Shown in pieces: positions 35,593 through 47,545 of a stretch of DNA of 64,000 nucleotides (the stretch's first letter is position 1; every line of letters begins with the position of its first letter). The position numbers were made by a program, and so were the translations under genes. Origin of the DNA: Ailanthus altissimus. Lineage: Eukaryota > Streptophyta > Magnoliopsida > Sapindales > Simaroubaceae. The stretch is from positions 6,014,001-6,078,000 of the forward strand of contig OX327686.1 of assembly GCA_946807835.1 (NCBI GenBank). The letters are read 5' to 3'. Under the pieces are notes generated by a model. It searched no databases and had not been told where the DNA came from. It saw only the letters and a program-made list of their open reading frames with translations.

Positions 35593-36660
35593 AAATGGCT
35601 AGACTTTCGTGGCAACTATATTCATAATTTATACTAATAATTTTTATTATTTTATCATTATCTCTCTAACATCGACTCATCCATTTATTAAGAAATTACT
35701 ATAAGCAAGTAGCTCACTTTCAGTTCTTAGTTATTTATTTTAACAGTAAAATTTGTGCACTCAAATTTAAATTTAAATTTAAATTTTAGTAAAAGTCAGA
35801 GTAATTCTAACTTTTTTAATTGTTAGAAGTTAATTTTAATTGATTGTATTATTAAACTTTTATTGTAATTAATTAATATTTAAAATAAAATATTTATATA
35901 ATAAAATAAAAAAACAGTAGTTCCTTTAAAAAAATATATATATTTAAAATGTGTATCATTATTCATTATTTTTTAAATATTATATTATTTTACTACTTAA
36001 TAATTATTTAATATATTATTATTTAAGATATAATTTTAAATACAACTTAATATGTATAATATTACTCTCTACATTATACTATATAATAATAAACCAATGA
36101 CAATGAGGAACCTATCCTTATAGAGGTTCGGCTTTTATGAATAAACTAAATTCTTAAATGTTAGAAGATAGGGGAATATTGATAAGCTATTTTTAATTGA
36201 GTATTCTTAGACTTAAAAAGTTGTAGACTAACTTATGTGTTATTAATAAGTAATTATTATGTGTTAAATATATAGTTGTTAATTTTATTTTAATTTTTAT
36301 TAATGTAGTAGTTTTATAACATACATTAACAGTAAATACATCAGATATCACTATTAAAATGTAAATTTTGTATCATAATTTGTAAGTTTAGAATTAATAT
36401 TTTCTTAATTAAACTTTGCTGGATTTAATTAGTCCAAAAGACAATTTAATTAGTTTAAAAAATAAAAAAGGACAATTATTGAACCCAGTTCCGTGGTACT
36501 TCCGCGTGTATACATATCCGTATGGAAAAGCACGTAGGTTGTTCATTTTAATAATATATTCTTGGTCACTAAAACAAAATAAATAAAAAGAAAATTTTAT
36601 TCTGGGCTGTTCGTTTAAACTTAAGAGTGACGGATTGGATGACATGTCGCCTTTTCAAAA

Positions 36661-36882
36661 GTCTTTAGATAGTTTCAGTCTTAGATAACAAGAGCTACGT
36701 GGATCAATCATAGCATTGTATTCTTCATATATATATATAAAGAGAGTCTAGAGATAGTTTCAGTCTTAGAAAACAAGAGCTACGTGGAGTCTTTAGATAG
36801 TTTCAGTCTTAGATAACAAGAGTTACGTGGATCAATCATAGCATTGTATTCTTCATATATATATATATATATATATATATAA
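36661..36882. repeat. Three-copy tandem repeat ending in (AT)n
   Basis: Copies begin at 36661, 36746 and 36789 with GTCTTTAGATAGTTTCAGTC. The first and third run on through ATCAATCATAGCATTGTATT into an AT tract; the middle copy is only 43 bp and lacks that part. Confidence 0.88.
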
Positions 36883-37068
36883 AGAAAAATAATTTAGTAA
36901 ATTATATAACTTATTACATAAAAAAAATTTAGATATGTGTTAAGATTTTGTAATATATTATAAATTATTTTAAAATTATGAACTGATTAAATAGTATCAT
37001 GTGACAATATTACTCACCATATAATGAATTATATAATTCATTAAATTATTTTTTTTATATATATACAT
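36872..37068. mobile_element. MITE-like element, copy 2
   Basis: The ends TATATAAAGAAAAATAATTT and AAATTATTTTTTTTATATAT are inverted over about 35 bp, and the pattern matches copy 1 at 33888-34166. The inner part differs in length (about 197 against 279 bp). Confidence 0.6.
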
Positions 37069-38234
37069 ATTTCAAAGTTTTTAATTAATTTAGTTTGATT
37101 ATAGTTAATAATTTAGCACTTTTATTTAGACTTAGGGCTTGTTTTCATATAGAGTTTTCAGAAATTGAGTTTTTAAAATGTAGAAATTTAGAGTTTAAAG
37201 AAAAAGTCATTGATCATTTTATTTTTATTTAAAAAAATATATTTTAAAGTACTAAATTATTAGTTATACATCATTAAAAGTGTTTATCTGTTATTAAATT
37301 ATCAAATAAAATACTTAATAAAATTTGTGTTTAAATTCTAAATAATTCAATCTTTTTTTACATAAGTTTAAATTTATCATATATTTTCTCAAATTTAATT
37401 TATTAAAATATAAAATCAAGTAAAATTAATACATAGTAATCAATAAATCAAATAAATTATTATATTAGCATAAAATAAAAAATAAAATAACGTTTATCGA
37501 CGACAAAAAATTTTGGTAGTCTTATGAAAATATTATGGCTGTAAATATATAGAGACATGATGGCTTTTAAAAAATATTGAAAATGTGTTAGTTGAATAGC
37601 GTTTATTTTTACCTTATAAAATTAAAAAACATATATATTATTAGAGTATATGTGACATTATACAAATATTTTTAAAAAAACTCAAAAAACTCTATTCTCC
37701 AAAATCTAAAAATTGAGTTTTTACAATTAAAAGTAAAATAATATTTTTAATTTTCAAAAACTCTTCTCCAATTACAACCAATCATCACAAAAAAAATTTA
37801 ATATTAAAAAAATTCTTTTAATAAAAAAAAAGTCAAATTAAATAAACACTTAATAAGTATTTAACTTGACCATTATATATTTGGGGTTTAATGACTAATT
37901 ATAAAAAAATAATTAAAAAAACAATCACAAGTTGCCATATGTTATATATTTGATAAGCGATGAATAAGTATTTTCTTAACTATATTGTAACTGGAGAAAT
38001 AATAATTTATTTTATGATTCAAAGTTTTGAAGTAGAAATACACCTATAAAATCATGCTTTATTTATGAAAAGGTAAGAGAATAATATTTTTTTAAATTTA
38101 TCCATGGCTTGCAATGTGCAAAGATTTAACTTGAAACTGTGATGCCATTTTTAACTTGTTAAGATAATATTTAACTTGATACATGTATTGTAATGACTAG
38201 TTGAATAAGTCCTCCTAACATTATATGCGACATT

Positions 38235-38617
38235 ATAAGCAGGCAGGTTGTAGAGTTTGAATTACTTTATAAAGAAGAACAAGAAAAACTCTTAAGAATC
38301 GAACTATGGAAAGATCAATAAGTAAGGTATAGATCTTAGATTAAATAAGAACCAAAATAAACTAAACTGAAAGATTAAAAGATGAAAAGTTGTGTATTAA
38401 GTCTGTATATAATGTCAATTACAATGATGTAAAGCTTTTATATAGGTTCTAGAATTCTTATTTAATCTTAATTATATAAAGATACAGAATCCTAATCAAA
38501 CAAAACTTCATATATTAATAAACAACTAACATAGGCTTAACACTCGACTAAACATGGACTATAAGTACACAAGAATACAAATGGGCCCATTATGTGATTT
38601 TTGGGCTAGCATCAACA
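38235..38617 (-). repeat. 3' LTR of the Tat-like element (partial)
   Basis: It aligns with 59230-59614. Shared stretches include TATAGATCTT, TGTATTAAGTCT and GGCCCATTATGT. The inner end is ATCAACA at 38617 and the tract ACGCCCCCTGCA (38618-38629) is purine-rich on the minus strand, as needed for plus-strand priming. Confidence 0.85.
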
Positions 38618-38629
38618 ACGCCCCCTGCA
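38618..38629 (-). promoter_or_regulatory. Polypurine tract of the Tat-like element
   Basis: Minus strand TGCAGGGGGCGT directly before the LTR start TGTTGATG. Confidence 0.75.
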
Positions 38630-39389
38630 AACTGATCAAAATGAACAATGCTTGAAAATAAAGTTGGTCTTATATTCCAAATGCTTGAAAATCGACTTCG
38701 TTGCTCTTTCCTTAAACAATGTATATAAAAGCGACTTCATGCAATTATTTTAGGACTTTGCATGAAAGAGTCGACTTTTATTGATGTTTTTCTCGAATAG
38801 TATAAAAAATCAACTTTGTGGATCCTCAACCAAATTTCAGCTCGATACGCCAATGCCCTGGAAAAATCATTTTCATGAAAAGCTTTACCATTCTACATGT
38901 CAAGGGTGCCCTTACTGCATTCCTTTGAACTAGTAGGATAATTGGCTTTGATTACTAATTTCAAAATTTGGTCTCATCCCTTTTTTGAAACTTTTATTTT
39001 GAGAAAGCCTTTGAGAAATTGCCTTTACCGAGTAAACTTTCTTAATATCACATTCAATCAAGACTCAAGCTCTAGATTCTTCCAATAACGCCTTACTCTT
39101 TATGGCCAATATCTATTGTTCCAATATTTGTTTCTTAAAAATTGGCTATGCTAACTCTAGACTTCAATTTTTGATTTAATAGAAAATTTTCAATTGCCAA
39201 CTTTAGGTTTTATTTTAAGTATTAGCCAATTTCTCAAGTTTAAGACCAGCCTTATTTAAACATCAACTTTAGGTAATTGTAATAGCTCAAGTCATTATTT
39301 CTTCACTTAAATAATTTTTCCTTTATGAAGATTTAAAATATCGTTTAAACTTCATACGAGTTGACTCTTTGCTGGCTTTCTTTATTGGC

Positions 39390-39500
39390 ATTAATGAATT
39401 GTCAGTAACCACTCCATCATTGCTTTTATCAATAATTGTCCCATTTTTGCTTTCATTAATAATCATTCCAACATCGCCTTCATTAAATATCTATTTGTTG
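39390..39500. repeat. Short imperfect repeats upstream of the PMD gene
   Basis: Three loose copies of TTGCTTTYATYAATAATYRT about 31 bp apart lie 50-150 bp before the PMD TATA box. A promoter role is a guess. Confidence 0.35.
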
Positions 39501-39541
39501 GCATTTGCTTTATGACTTTTCATTTTTACTACCTTGAGTTT

Positions 39542-39549
39542 CTATAAAA
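39542..39549 (+). promoter_or_regulatory. Candidate TATA box of the antisense PMD gene
   Basis: CTATAAAAA, a strong plant TATA match, on the plus strand. With the solo LTR removed, a start site about 30 bp downstream would give a leader of about 220 bp before the PMD coding start near 42094. Placement is inference. Confidence 0.5.
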
Positions 39550-39579
39550 ATGAGTCTTCACCATTTCATTTTTTACTTT

Positions 39580-41900
39580 TGTGAGTGATTTTAAACCTAA
39601 GGTGTATGCATGTGGGTTTGTATCTATCATTCAAATATAACATATGTATCACATACATATATGCGCAGCAGATAAGCAGAATATAAATTATTCAATGATA
39701 AATACAAATAAACTATTACATATTATCTCATAAATGTAAAATACTTTAAGTTTGAGAAATAGTACCTTGGCAAGCCTTTCGTATATGGTCGAACCGGAGT
39801 ACCCGCCTTGAAGTAATCCGTTCACAAATCTAGTTCCTCAACACGATGGGCTTAAGGAAGCTAGAATAGTAGCTTTTTTAGCAAAGGATTCAATTCTTGA
39901 ATCCTTGTTTCTACCTTATAGTATGGATGACCAAAAATAGAAGGAAAAATGAAAGATGTGTTTTTGCTCTCAACACTTGAGAGATTTTTCTACACTTAGC
40001 CTTTCAAAATTGTCTTTACAATTCCCCCTAATCCCTTGGCCTAATTTTCACTTAATCAATTGAGCAACATATTACTCTTTTATTTATTTATTATTTTCTT
40101 TTATTTTTTCACTTAATGGCATCTATTATGCTTGCCATTAGTGTTTTATTTATTATTATCTTTCATTTTCTCACCTAATGGCATCCATTATCTAGGTCAA
40201 TGTTTACCATTAGTATTTTATTTATTATTATTTATAATAAATCATATAAAAATAAAACAAAATAGAAAATCATTTAAATGAATTTGGCCTTAATCTAAGC
40301 CAAATGAAAAAATATTTTCTCATTATTAAGAAACATCTTAAGGCCTACTATTAATAAATGCCACCCATTTATACTTATCATATCATTTAAGTAATATTAA
40401 ACAAATAATTTAATCATATTAAATCATGGTAGAAACACATCCCAATTTAAATAAAAAATTAATTGTTTGATTTCAATTTAAATAATAATATTATATAATA
40501 TTATAATTATTTTATTCAATAAACATTTTAATGAATAAAATAATGATATTATTTATCCAAAAAATAAGGTCATTTTGGTAATTTTCAAATCAAACAATAA
40601 TTGGCCCACATGTGCCATGTGTAAACATCCCATTGGTCAATAACTAATTATTAACTAATTGATGTACTTAACTCTTAGATTTTGACATGTGCACGAGCGA
40701 AGGGAGACTGAAGTAAATGTCCGATCTGCTAGAATTTTTTGGATCAAACTATTCAATCTGATACGTTGCCCCAGTGCACAACGAGTACACTTCATATTGC
40801 GGGGCTCTCTAGGTCTACTCCCGATATGTCAAACAGAATTACTCTGTGAGTCCAAGATTGATGCCTTACGCACACGTCACAAATATTACAAATCAGTGCA
40901 GTAGATCATACAAGTTAAAGTCATAGCACATACGTATAATCTTACCGCCAATCATATTCTGGAAGAGCAGGGATATAGATCACTACCGTTAAATTCCTAT
41001 ATACTCATTCGTGAACTTATCTCTAGACATGTATCTTAATAAATAATAAATGCAAATATTTTTACAATATTATTTAACCCTGTAAGAAATTTTTTTCCTG
41101 AGTTTGCTGCTTATGGCCATAAGACTTTCTAAGATACAGTCTCTGAGCATCTGAATATATATAACTCATCTATGTGAGCTGACAGATTTCATATCTATAC
41201 ACACCGGACTCTATAAGCATCGAACCATATCTAGCGACACCCAACGATCACACCATGAAAGGTCTGTGACATACGTGGAACCAAAGTATGATGGATCACT
41301 TACAAGCCCACCGTGGTACTCAGGTCAAAGGACCGCGTATATTACTCAACTCAAGAGGACCTTTCATTGACGGCTTCATGGGATGTCTATTGGGGTTCTC
41401 GTTAAGTCTGTTCAGTATTCAGTCCTTACTAAACACTTGTATACTATACAAACTTTCAGTAAGCCCATGGTCAGCTAAGAATAACCATGTAGACCATCTA
41501 AGTATAGTATACATTAGTATATGAACAATGATTCCACTGACAGACTTGCATAATAACATTTCTTAGTACCTATTGCAACTCTTGCAACTATATTATTACT
41601 AATGTATTCTCAGATCTTTGTACCGTCACAGACAAGATTCCAATACTTAGACTACACTGATTAATATAACATGCTAACTCTTTAGCATTTATAGTTTTCA
41701 GTAATGTTAAGTCTTAGCATTGATCTAAACTTCTTTAGACTAAATCTAAACCCTTTCAGATCATATAATGTTTGTAGCGTCACAAGCATTGAATCATTTA
41801 ATAATAGTAATTAGCGATTTAACAAATAATGAACTGGATAAATATTATAAAATAAAATATTCATACAACAAGAGGATGGCACGGAGCACAAATCCCAACA
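39580..41900 (-). mobile_element. Solo LTR of copia family A
   Basis: A 2321-bp unit with TGTGAG...CCAACA ends and perfect 5-bp duplications ACTTT (39575-39579 and 41901-41905), with no internal region. It shares blocks with the LTR at 8982-11226, such as ACGAGTACACTTCATAT and CTTACAAGCCCACCGTGG, and the same end, GAGCACAAATCCCAACA. Recombination between two LTRs leaves this form. It sits in the leader of the PMD gene. Confidence 0.92.
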
Positions 41901-42093
41901 ACTTTCACCTTAAGCAAAATTCTCCCTCTCTCTCAAGCATTAAAGCATTCTTTGAGTTCTTCAAGTGTTCTTTAGGCAATCTTCAAATAATTCACGACAA
42001 TTTTCATAATTTTTACCTTTTGATCTTTCTTTTTTATTTCCATGTCTAATCTATTGTTTATCTATGATTTTGATCTTCCTTATCAATTTTTTA

Positions 42094-42489
42094 ATGTAGT
42101 TTCCTAAGCAAAATGGCATCCTAATCGACTTTCGTTTACTGTTGCTTGGTCAAAGAAGTTCAAATCAACCGAAGCTACTAAAACTCCCTTGTCTCACCTA
42201 TCTAAGTAAAGGGATATTGAGGATGAGCATGTCATTTATCAAGTGTTGTCTTTTAAAGTTGACTCCTCCCAATATATTCTAGGTCCCTATAATTCTTTAA
42301 TTATTTTTTATTACTTCAATTTCTTTTCTACTAATAAAAATAATCCTATGAGGTTTAGTCAGCGTCATAATATATTTATTTGGCCAACCTCAAAGTCAAT
42401 TAAGTCATGGCCAAAGTCGACTTCTAAATTTATAGGCTGGTTAAACCACTTTAAACCATATTTTGGTTCTATCTGGAAGTCAACCAGTG
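42094..42489 (+). pseudogene. Plant mobile domain (PMD) gene, 5' part
   Basis: Near the start an ATG at 42094 is followed at once by a stop, then FPKQNGILIDFR in that frame. A frameshift leads to VAWSKKFKSTEATKTPLSHL and DEHVIYQVLSFKVDSSQYIL, then the open stretch 42243-42500 ending WKSTSV. PMD proteins (Arabidopsis MAIN and MAIL1, and many transposon-borne relatives) affect silencing and genome stability; the biochemical role is unclear. Reading stops where the copia element enters at 42495. The continuation is at 49848. At least three disabling changes are visible here. Confidence 0.7.
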
Positions 42490-42494
42490 TTTAT

Positions 42495-43098
42495 TATTAG
42501 GATTTGTGCTTACAGGACATGCCATTATGTATAAATAGTTAACTATAGTATTTATACAACTATCATTTATAATTAAATTGTTAATATTATTAATTATTAA
42601 ATGGTAAGATGCCTGTTACATTTCAGATATTGTATGATCTAAAGAAGTTCAGATTTCATCTAAAGGAGTTTAGATCAGTGCTAAAAAATAGCAACTACAT
42701 CTTCCTCTCCGTTCATAGAAACAAATATTTGTATTCAAAGAGTTTGAATACATATTACTGAAAATTAATCAAAGCTACCATTCTACCTCCATAATCCTAC
42801 CAAATTGTTATGAACTAGAATAGTTCAAAAATTCACTTCAAGGTGAGCTCTTCAATTGGATAGTTAGAGGACTTGAAAATTTTGTAAAGCTACCTTCATT
42901 AGGTAAATGTTCTTTACATGTTATTTTAGCACAAATTTTCATCACATATAAATTTTGTATAATAGTTATACTTATGCATATATATGATATATGTGTTTAA
43001 TTTGTTAAATTGGGTATATTTTGTTAACATACTTCTACTGCATGTGGTAAAATTTTAAAATTATATGTACTCTCATATATCACACACTCAACTCAACA
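42495..43098 (+). repeat. 5' LTR of nested copia, internally deleted
   Basis: Its two ends match the ends of the 3' LTR. At 42695 the sequence jumps from GCTAAAAAATAGCAAC to ACATCTTCCTCTC, which in the 3' LTR lie about 1705 bp apart (47745 and 49451). Confidence 0.9.
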
Positions 43099-43100
43099 AA

Positions 43101-43112
43101 TGGTATCAGAGC
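43101..43112 (+). promoter_or_regulatory. Primer-binding site, initiator-Met tRNA
   Basis: TGGTATCAGAGC, 2 bp after the LTR end at 43098. Confidence 0.95.
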
Positions 43113-43944
43113 ATGCTAAATTGAGTATGTGATAATTCTTGTTATTAAATATGTCGAACATGATGATGTTGTATATTTAAATAACTTTTTTATGTTTAAA
43201 ATTTAAACGTGATGATGTTTGATGTTTAAACATGATGATGAATATATTGTGGTATTCTTGAATAAGATAGTATTTAGAATTGAAGTATGATGATGTTTGG
43301 ATATGATACCTAAGAAAAAATAATAATAATCGGGGGCAAAAATAATGTTTGAAAGGTCGGAACACTATTCCAGCAGCCAGCGTCGCGGCGCTCAAAGTTG
43401 GGCACTGCAGTGCCAATATACTAATTTGAGTGCCACATCCAGCTTCTGGGCGCCATAACACCCAACCATTTTGGATGAACACCATGATATTAGTTCTCTG
43501 ACGTCGCAGCGTCTAGGTACTGGAGACAAAAAAAAAAGAGTACAAATGTTTTTGGAGCATTATATAGTATAATACTAGAACATTCAGTTTTTAACGATGA
43601 TAATTCCAAACATAAAACTCCTATTTGCAATTTTTGCATGTAAAGTATATTTAATACAATTATAATTGTTATATTATTATATTAAAATTATAAATCATTT
43701 GTTTATGTTTTTAATCACAATGAGAGCCCTATTGGTGGGGATTACTTATGCTTGCATAAATAAATATTCTAATTATAAATTAGATTCATATGTTATGTGA
43801 AAATTTATAATTATTAATAATAAAAAAATAATAGTTAAATTTAAATCTCTCTTAATCAGATTAAATAGTAATATATTATGATATAATTTTATACAATGAT
43901 CCGTCTTGTCAATACGGTATTAGACCGATCATTTCGATCATTTC

Positions 43945-44234
43945 TAATATTGCTACAATGTGAGGGATTGGTCGGCATGATTCGGGTTATGCTAATTAAA
44001 CATAAGATGAGGCAAATATATACGAACATATTACCTAATATTGCTATAGTGTAAGGGTAATACTAATAACATATATTTGATGATTGACAAGTTAATCCGG
44101 AATACACTTATCCAATATTACTATAGCGTGAGGATGAGATATTTAAAATCAGCGGTAAGAGTTACAAGAGATGCAATTGATAAGAGTTGTCTACCTTTTG
44201 AGTTTACAAAGGCCAATATTACTACAGCGTGAGG
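43945..44234 (+). repeat. Four spaced copies of a 20-bp motif in the copia leader
   Basis: AATATTRCTAYARYGTRAGG occurs at 43945, 44036, 44113 and 44214 (91, 77 and 101 bp apart), with unrelated sequence between. No function is known to me. Confidence 0.85.
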
Positions 44235-45087
44235 CTTGAGTAAAATGCCAAAGGGGTCCACTTTTCACTATAAAGTTTAAAACGTTTCAACTTTTGTTTT
44301 CCTGTTTAAAAGATTGAAGGAATTATGTAAAGCAGTGGGAGGGTGTCTTTAGATTAAAAAATATATAAAAGTTATATCCATGATCTAAAGAATTATTTAT
44401 TAACAATTAGAAATGTTCTACTAAACATCTCTAATTTTATCTTATAATAATAAGGTTAGTAACTTATAGAGATAAGATGACTATGAGCAACTCGTTAGTA
44501 TACTTGATCAAGGCACATAATCTATAGGGTACCGATATATATTTAGACTTGCTTATAAATCTAAGAATTATTTTAAATTAATAAAATAAAATTACTAAGA
44601 TATATAAAAAATTATAGATAATATAAGAGGTGTTTCTGATAATGTCTCTTGAGATAAGACTGAAGCTTATCAGAAAAGGATTAAGAATAATTTGAAAGTC
44701 AAATTATAAATCCTGGCTCAAATGATCTTCAGTTGGAGCATATGCATATAAGATGTACAAGTAGTATTATACTCAATCTGAAATTTATTTTAATATATCT
44801 AAATACTTAAATAGAGATTTTTCACAATGAAAAGTATTTTCATTATAGTGAGGTTTTAAATAGTAAGAGTTACTGTTTAAAGAACGTTTATTTATAAAAA
44901 ATAAACTTCTTAGATATTTGTTTATCAATAATTAACATTTTATATGCATATGATTTAAAGAAATGTAAGGGGTATGAGATACTACCTGTCCTTTTTACAT
45001 TTGTAAGATGTTGCATTATTTAAGCAATGTTAGAAAGCTATGAAATGAGAAGTACAGCTGCACGTAGAAAATAAAGATTACATATCT

Positions 45088-45490
45088 ATGGTAGCTGTTA
45101 GGAATTTTAAATTACTTCTTCATTCTAATAAAAGCATTATATTGTATAGTTATTATTTTGTGACAAGAATAACTAAGCGAAATATATCACTCTCTGTGTT
45201 AGACAGAGAGTGTTATCATAAATACATTGGAAATAGTACCCGTGTTTATATGATAATGATATTGTTTTGTAAATTGAGTATCAATTAATAAATGGTCATT
45301 ATATCTTACATACAATAAGAAATGCATGAAATTGTCTACGTGAACAAAACTAATAGTCGTTCGAAAACTTTGAATAATAATAAATTATGGCATAAATGAT
45401 TAAGTCATGTAAATATGAGACAACTATCCCATCTGGTTGAGGATGGTCAAATACTTAATCTGGCTATATATCCTTGTCTAGTTTATGAAT
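45088..45490 (+). pseudogene. Nested copia: protease to GAG-pre-integrase remnant
   Basis: At about 45390-45490 a broken frame gives WHK-LSHVNMRQLSHLVEDG and LVYESC, the GAG-pre-integrase histidine/cysteine region. The integrase core after it is mostly unreadable, ending with traces (VPLTTYEIWTRRKPSLKYV near 45950-46000) that resemble the region before RT. Confidence 0.65.
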
Positions 45491-46439
45491 CCTGAATTCA
45501 AGGGATATTAACTAAATTCTTATGTAGGTTTTGGACACCAGGCCATTGATTCATTAAAATGAATACATAGTGTTGTCTTTATCGTGATTTGTCATGATAC
45601 AGACCTGTGTTTCTAAAAAATATAGGTCGACAATTTTTGAAGTATTCAAAAAATTTTGACTAGAAGTAAAGAAACATACAATTATGTATATTGAACACCT
45701 TTGATTAGATTGAGGCTGGTTATACATAAGCAGTAAATTCACAAATTATTTAAAGTAGAATGAGATTTTAGCTCAATACAATTCTTCAGGCACTCTTCAA
45801 CAACAATGTGTTATTGCAATGAAGAAATCGGACTTTATTAAATATAATACAATCAATGTTGAGCTTCTTCGATCTTCTAAAATATCTAAAGAGTTATGCT
45901 CTAGAAACTGCTATTCACTTATTGAAAAAAGTTCCATTGTAAGTTGTTCCTTTGACTACATATGAGATATGGACTAGAAGGAAACCGAGTCTTAAGTATG
46001 TTAAGATTGAGAGTTATTCTACTTGCATAAGAGTTGTACAATAAGATATACTTGGGCCCAAGGGGTACAAGTATCAGTTAGTAAAATATCCCAAATATTC
46101 TATAGGATATCAATTGTATAATCCAAAGGAACAAAATTTGTTCGTTGTTAGTAATCCCACTTTCCCAAAGAAATAGTTTTTCATGGGTTATGGAGATTGT
46201 AGAAAGATTGAACTTTATTAATTTAATCAGGATGAAAATGAATCGACAATAGAACTTACAAATTAATTGAGTGAAATACCTTTAACACACTTTCTCATAG
46301 GTCAAAAAGAATATCAAGGCTATCTGTTAGGTATGCTACATATATGAAATGTGCTTTTGGTATTTTTTCTTAGTTGAAAACAATGATCATATGACTTATA
46401 GAAAAATGATGTTACACATCATTTATGAAAATTAACAAG

Positions 46440-47540
46440 AAGCGAGAAAATTCAAAATTAACTTTAAACATGACAATCAAGTTTAGGACTTGATTGTGCT
46501 TCCTATAGGAATTATTCTTATTGGTTATAAAAAAATTTATGCATCAAAAGTGTAGGCCCAAATGGAGGTAGATACCTTCAAAGCTCGATCGTTGTAGAAG
46601 ATTACACTTAGCGATTTGGGATTGATTATGAGGAAACTTTTTCACTAATACACATGCTAAAATTAATTCGAATTTTGTTAGATATTGTAGTATGCTAAAC
46701 TCTTCGTTTTGATGAGGTAATTAGAGAGTCTGATTTCATTAAGAATGAAGAGAAAGCATATATGTTCAAAAAGGGTAATGGAAGCATAAATTATCTTTCT
46801 AATTCTCTATATGAATAACATACTCATCATCAGAAATGACAATGGTATGTTGCAAGTCAGTCAGTTAAGAGTTATCTGAGTAAGAATTTTTCTATAAAAG
46901 ATTTGGTAAAGGCTTCTTATATACTAGGTATAAATCTTTATAGAGATAGAGTTAGGAAGTGATAGGACTCTTTAAATCTTCGTACATAGACTAAGTCCTG
47001 AAAATGTGCAATTTTAATAACTATAAGATAGTTAATATATTTTTCAAACATGGCATTCATTTTTCTAAGAGGAAGTGTCCTTAAGTAGAAAATAAAAGAG
47101 TTAGAGTATCTAACATACAATATACATCAGCTAGAGGTAGCTTGACGTATACCATATTATGTACGAGATCTGAATCTTAATAGTTGTAAGTGTTATGAGC
47201 CAGCATCAGTCTGATCTAGGTAACGACCATTGAATGATCATGAAACATATCAAGTTATAACTGAGAAGTATAAAGGATAAGTTTTTAATTTATGGAGAAA
47301 GCTACTTATAAATGAGAAGATATGCAGAATCAGACTTTCCAATCTGATTCGAATAATAAATAAACTACATCTGATTATATATTTCTTCTCAACGGTACCA
47401 CAACTTGTAGAATAAGTGCAATTTAAATGTCCTTACAGATTATAGCGAACCTACTATCTAAAGCCTTAACTCTTAAAGTGTTTGAGAAATATAGAGTCAA
47501 TGGATAATAAATACCATGATAAATGGCACTAGAAGTAGTG
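46440..47540 (+). pseudogene. Nested copia: RT and RNase H remnants
   Basis: Readable pieces: FKARS (46590), FIKNEEKAYMFKKGNGS (46735), VKSYLSKNFSIKDLVKASYI and LGINLYRDRV (46865-46950), then the RNase H end LSKALTLKVFEKYRVNG (47460-47510). The YVDD region (near 46800) is lost. RNase H is shortened, jumping from its start to its end. The 3' LTR begins 40 bp later. Confidence 0.75.
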
Positions 47541-47545
47541 ATAGT

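Larger units (their letters stand above)
33051..38234. other. Gene-free AT-rich spacer with small elements
   Basis: No host gene recognised on either strand. Apart from the MITE-like elements, SINE and short repeats listed separately, it is AT-rich with (AT)n tracts at about 33823-33842 and 36857-36882 and an (ATT)n tract at about 34515-34548. Confidence 0.55.

Noticed and set aside
35373..35615. Minus-strand frame with a phenylalanine run
   Set aside because: The run is the SINE A tail read backwards; the frame spans a hairpin and SINE.
43945..44234. Spaced 20-bp motifs as a CRISPR-like array
   Set aside because: Uneven spacing of 77-101 bp, imperfect repeats, and a location within a copia leader.
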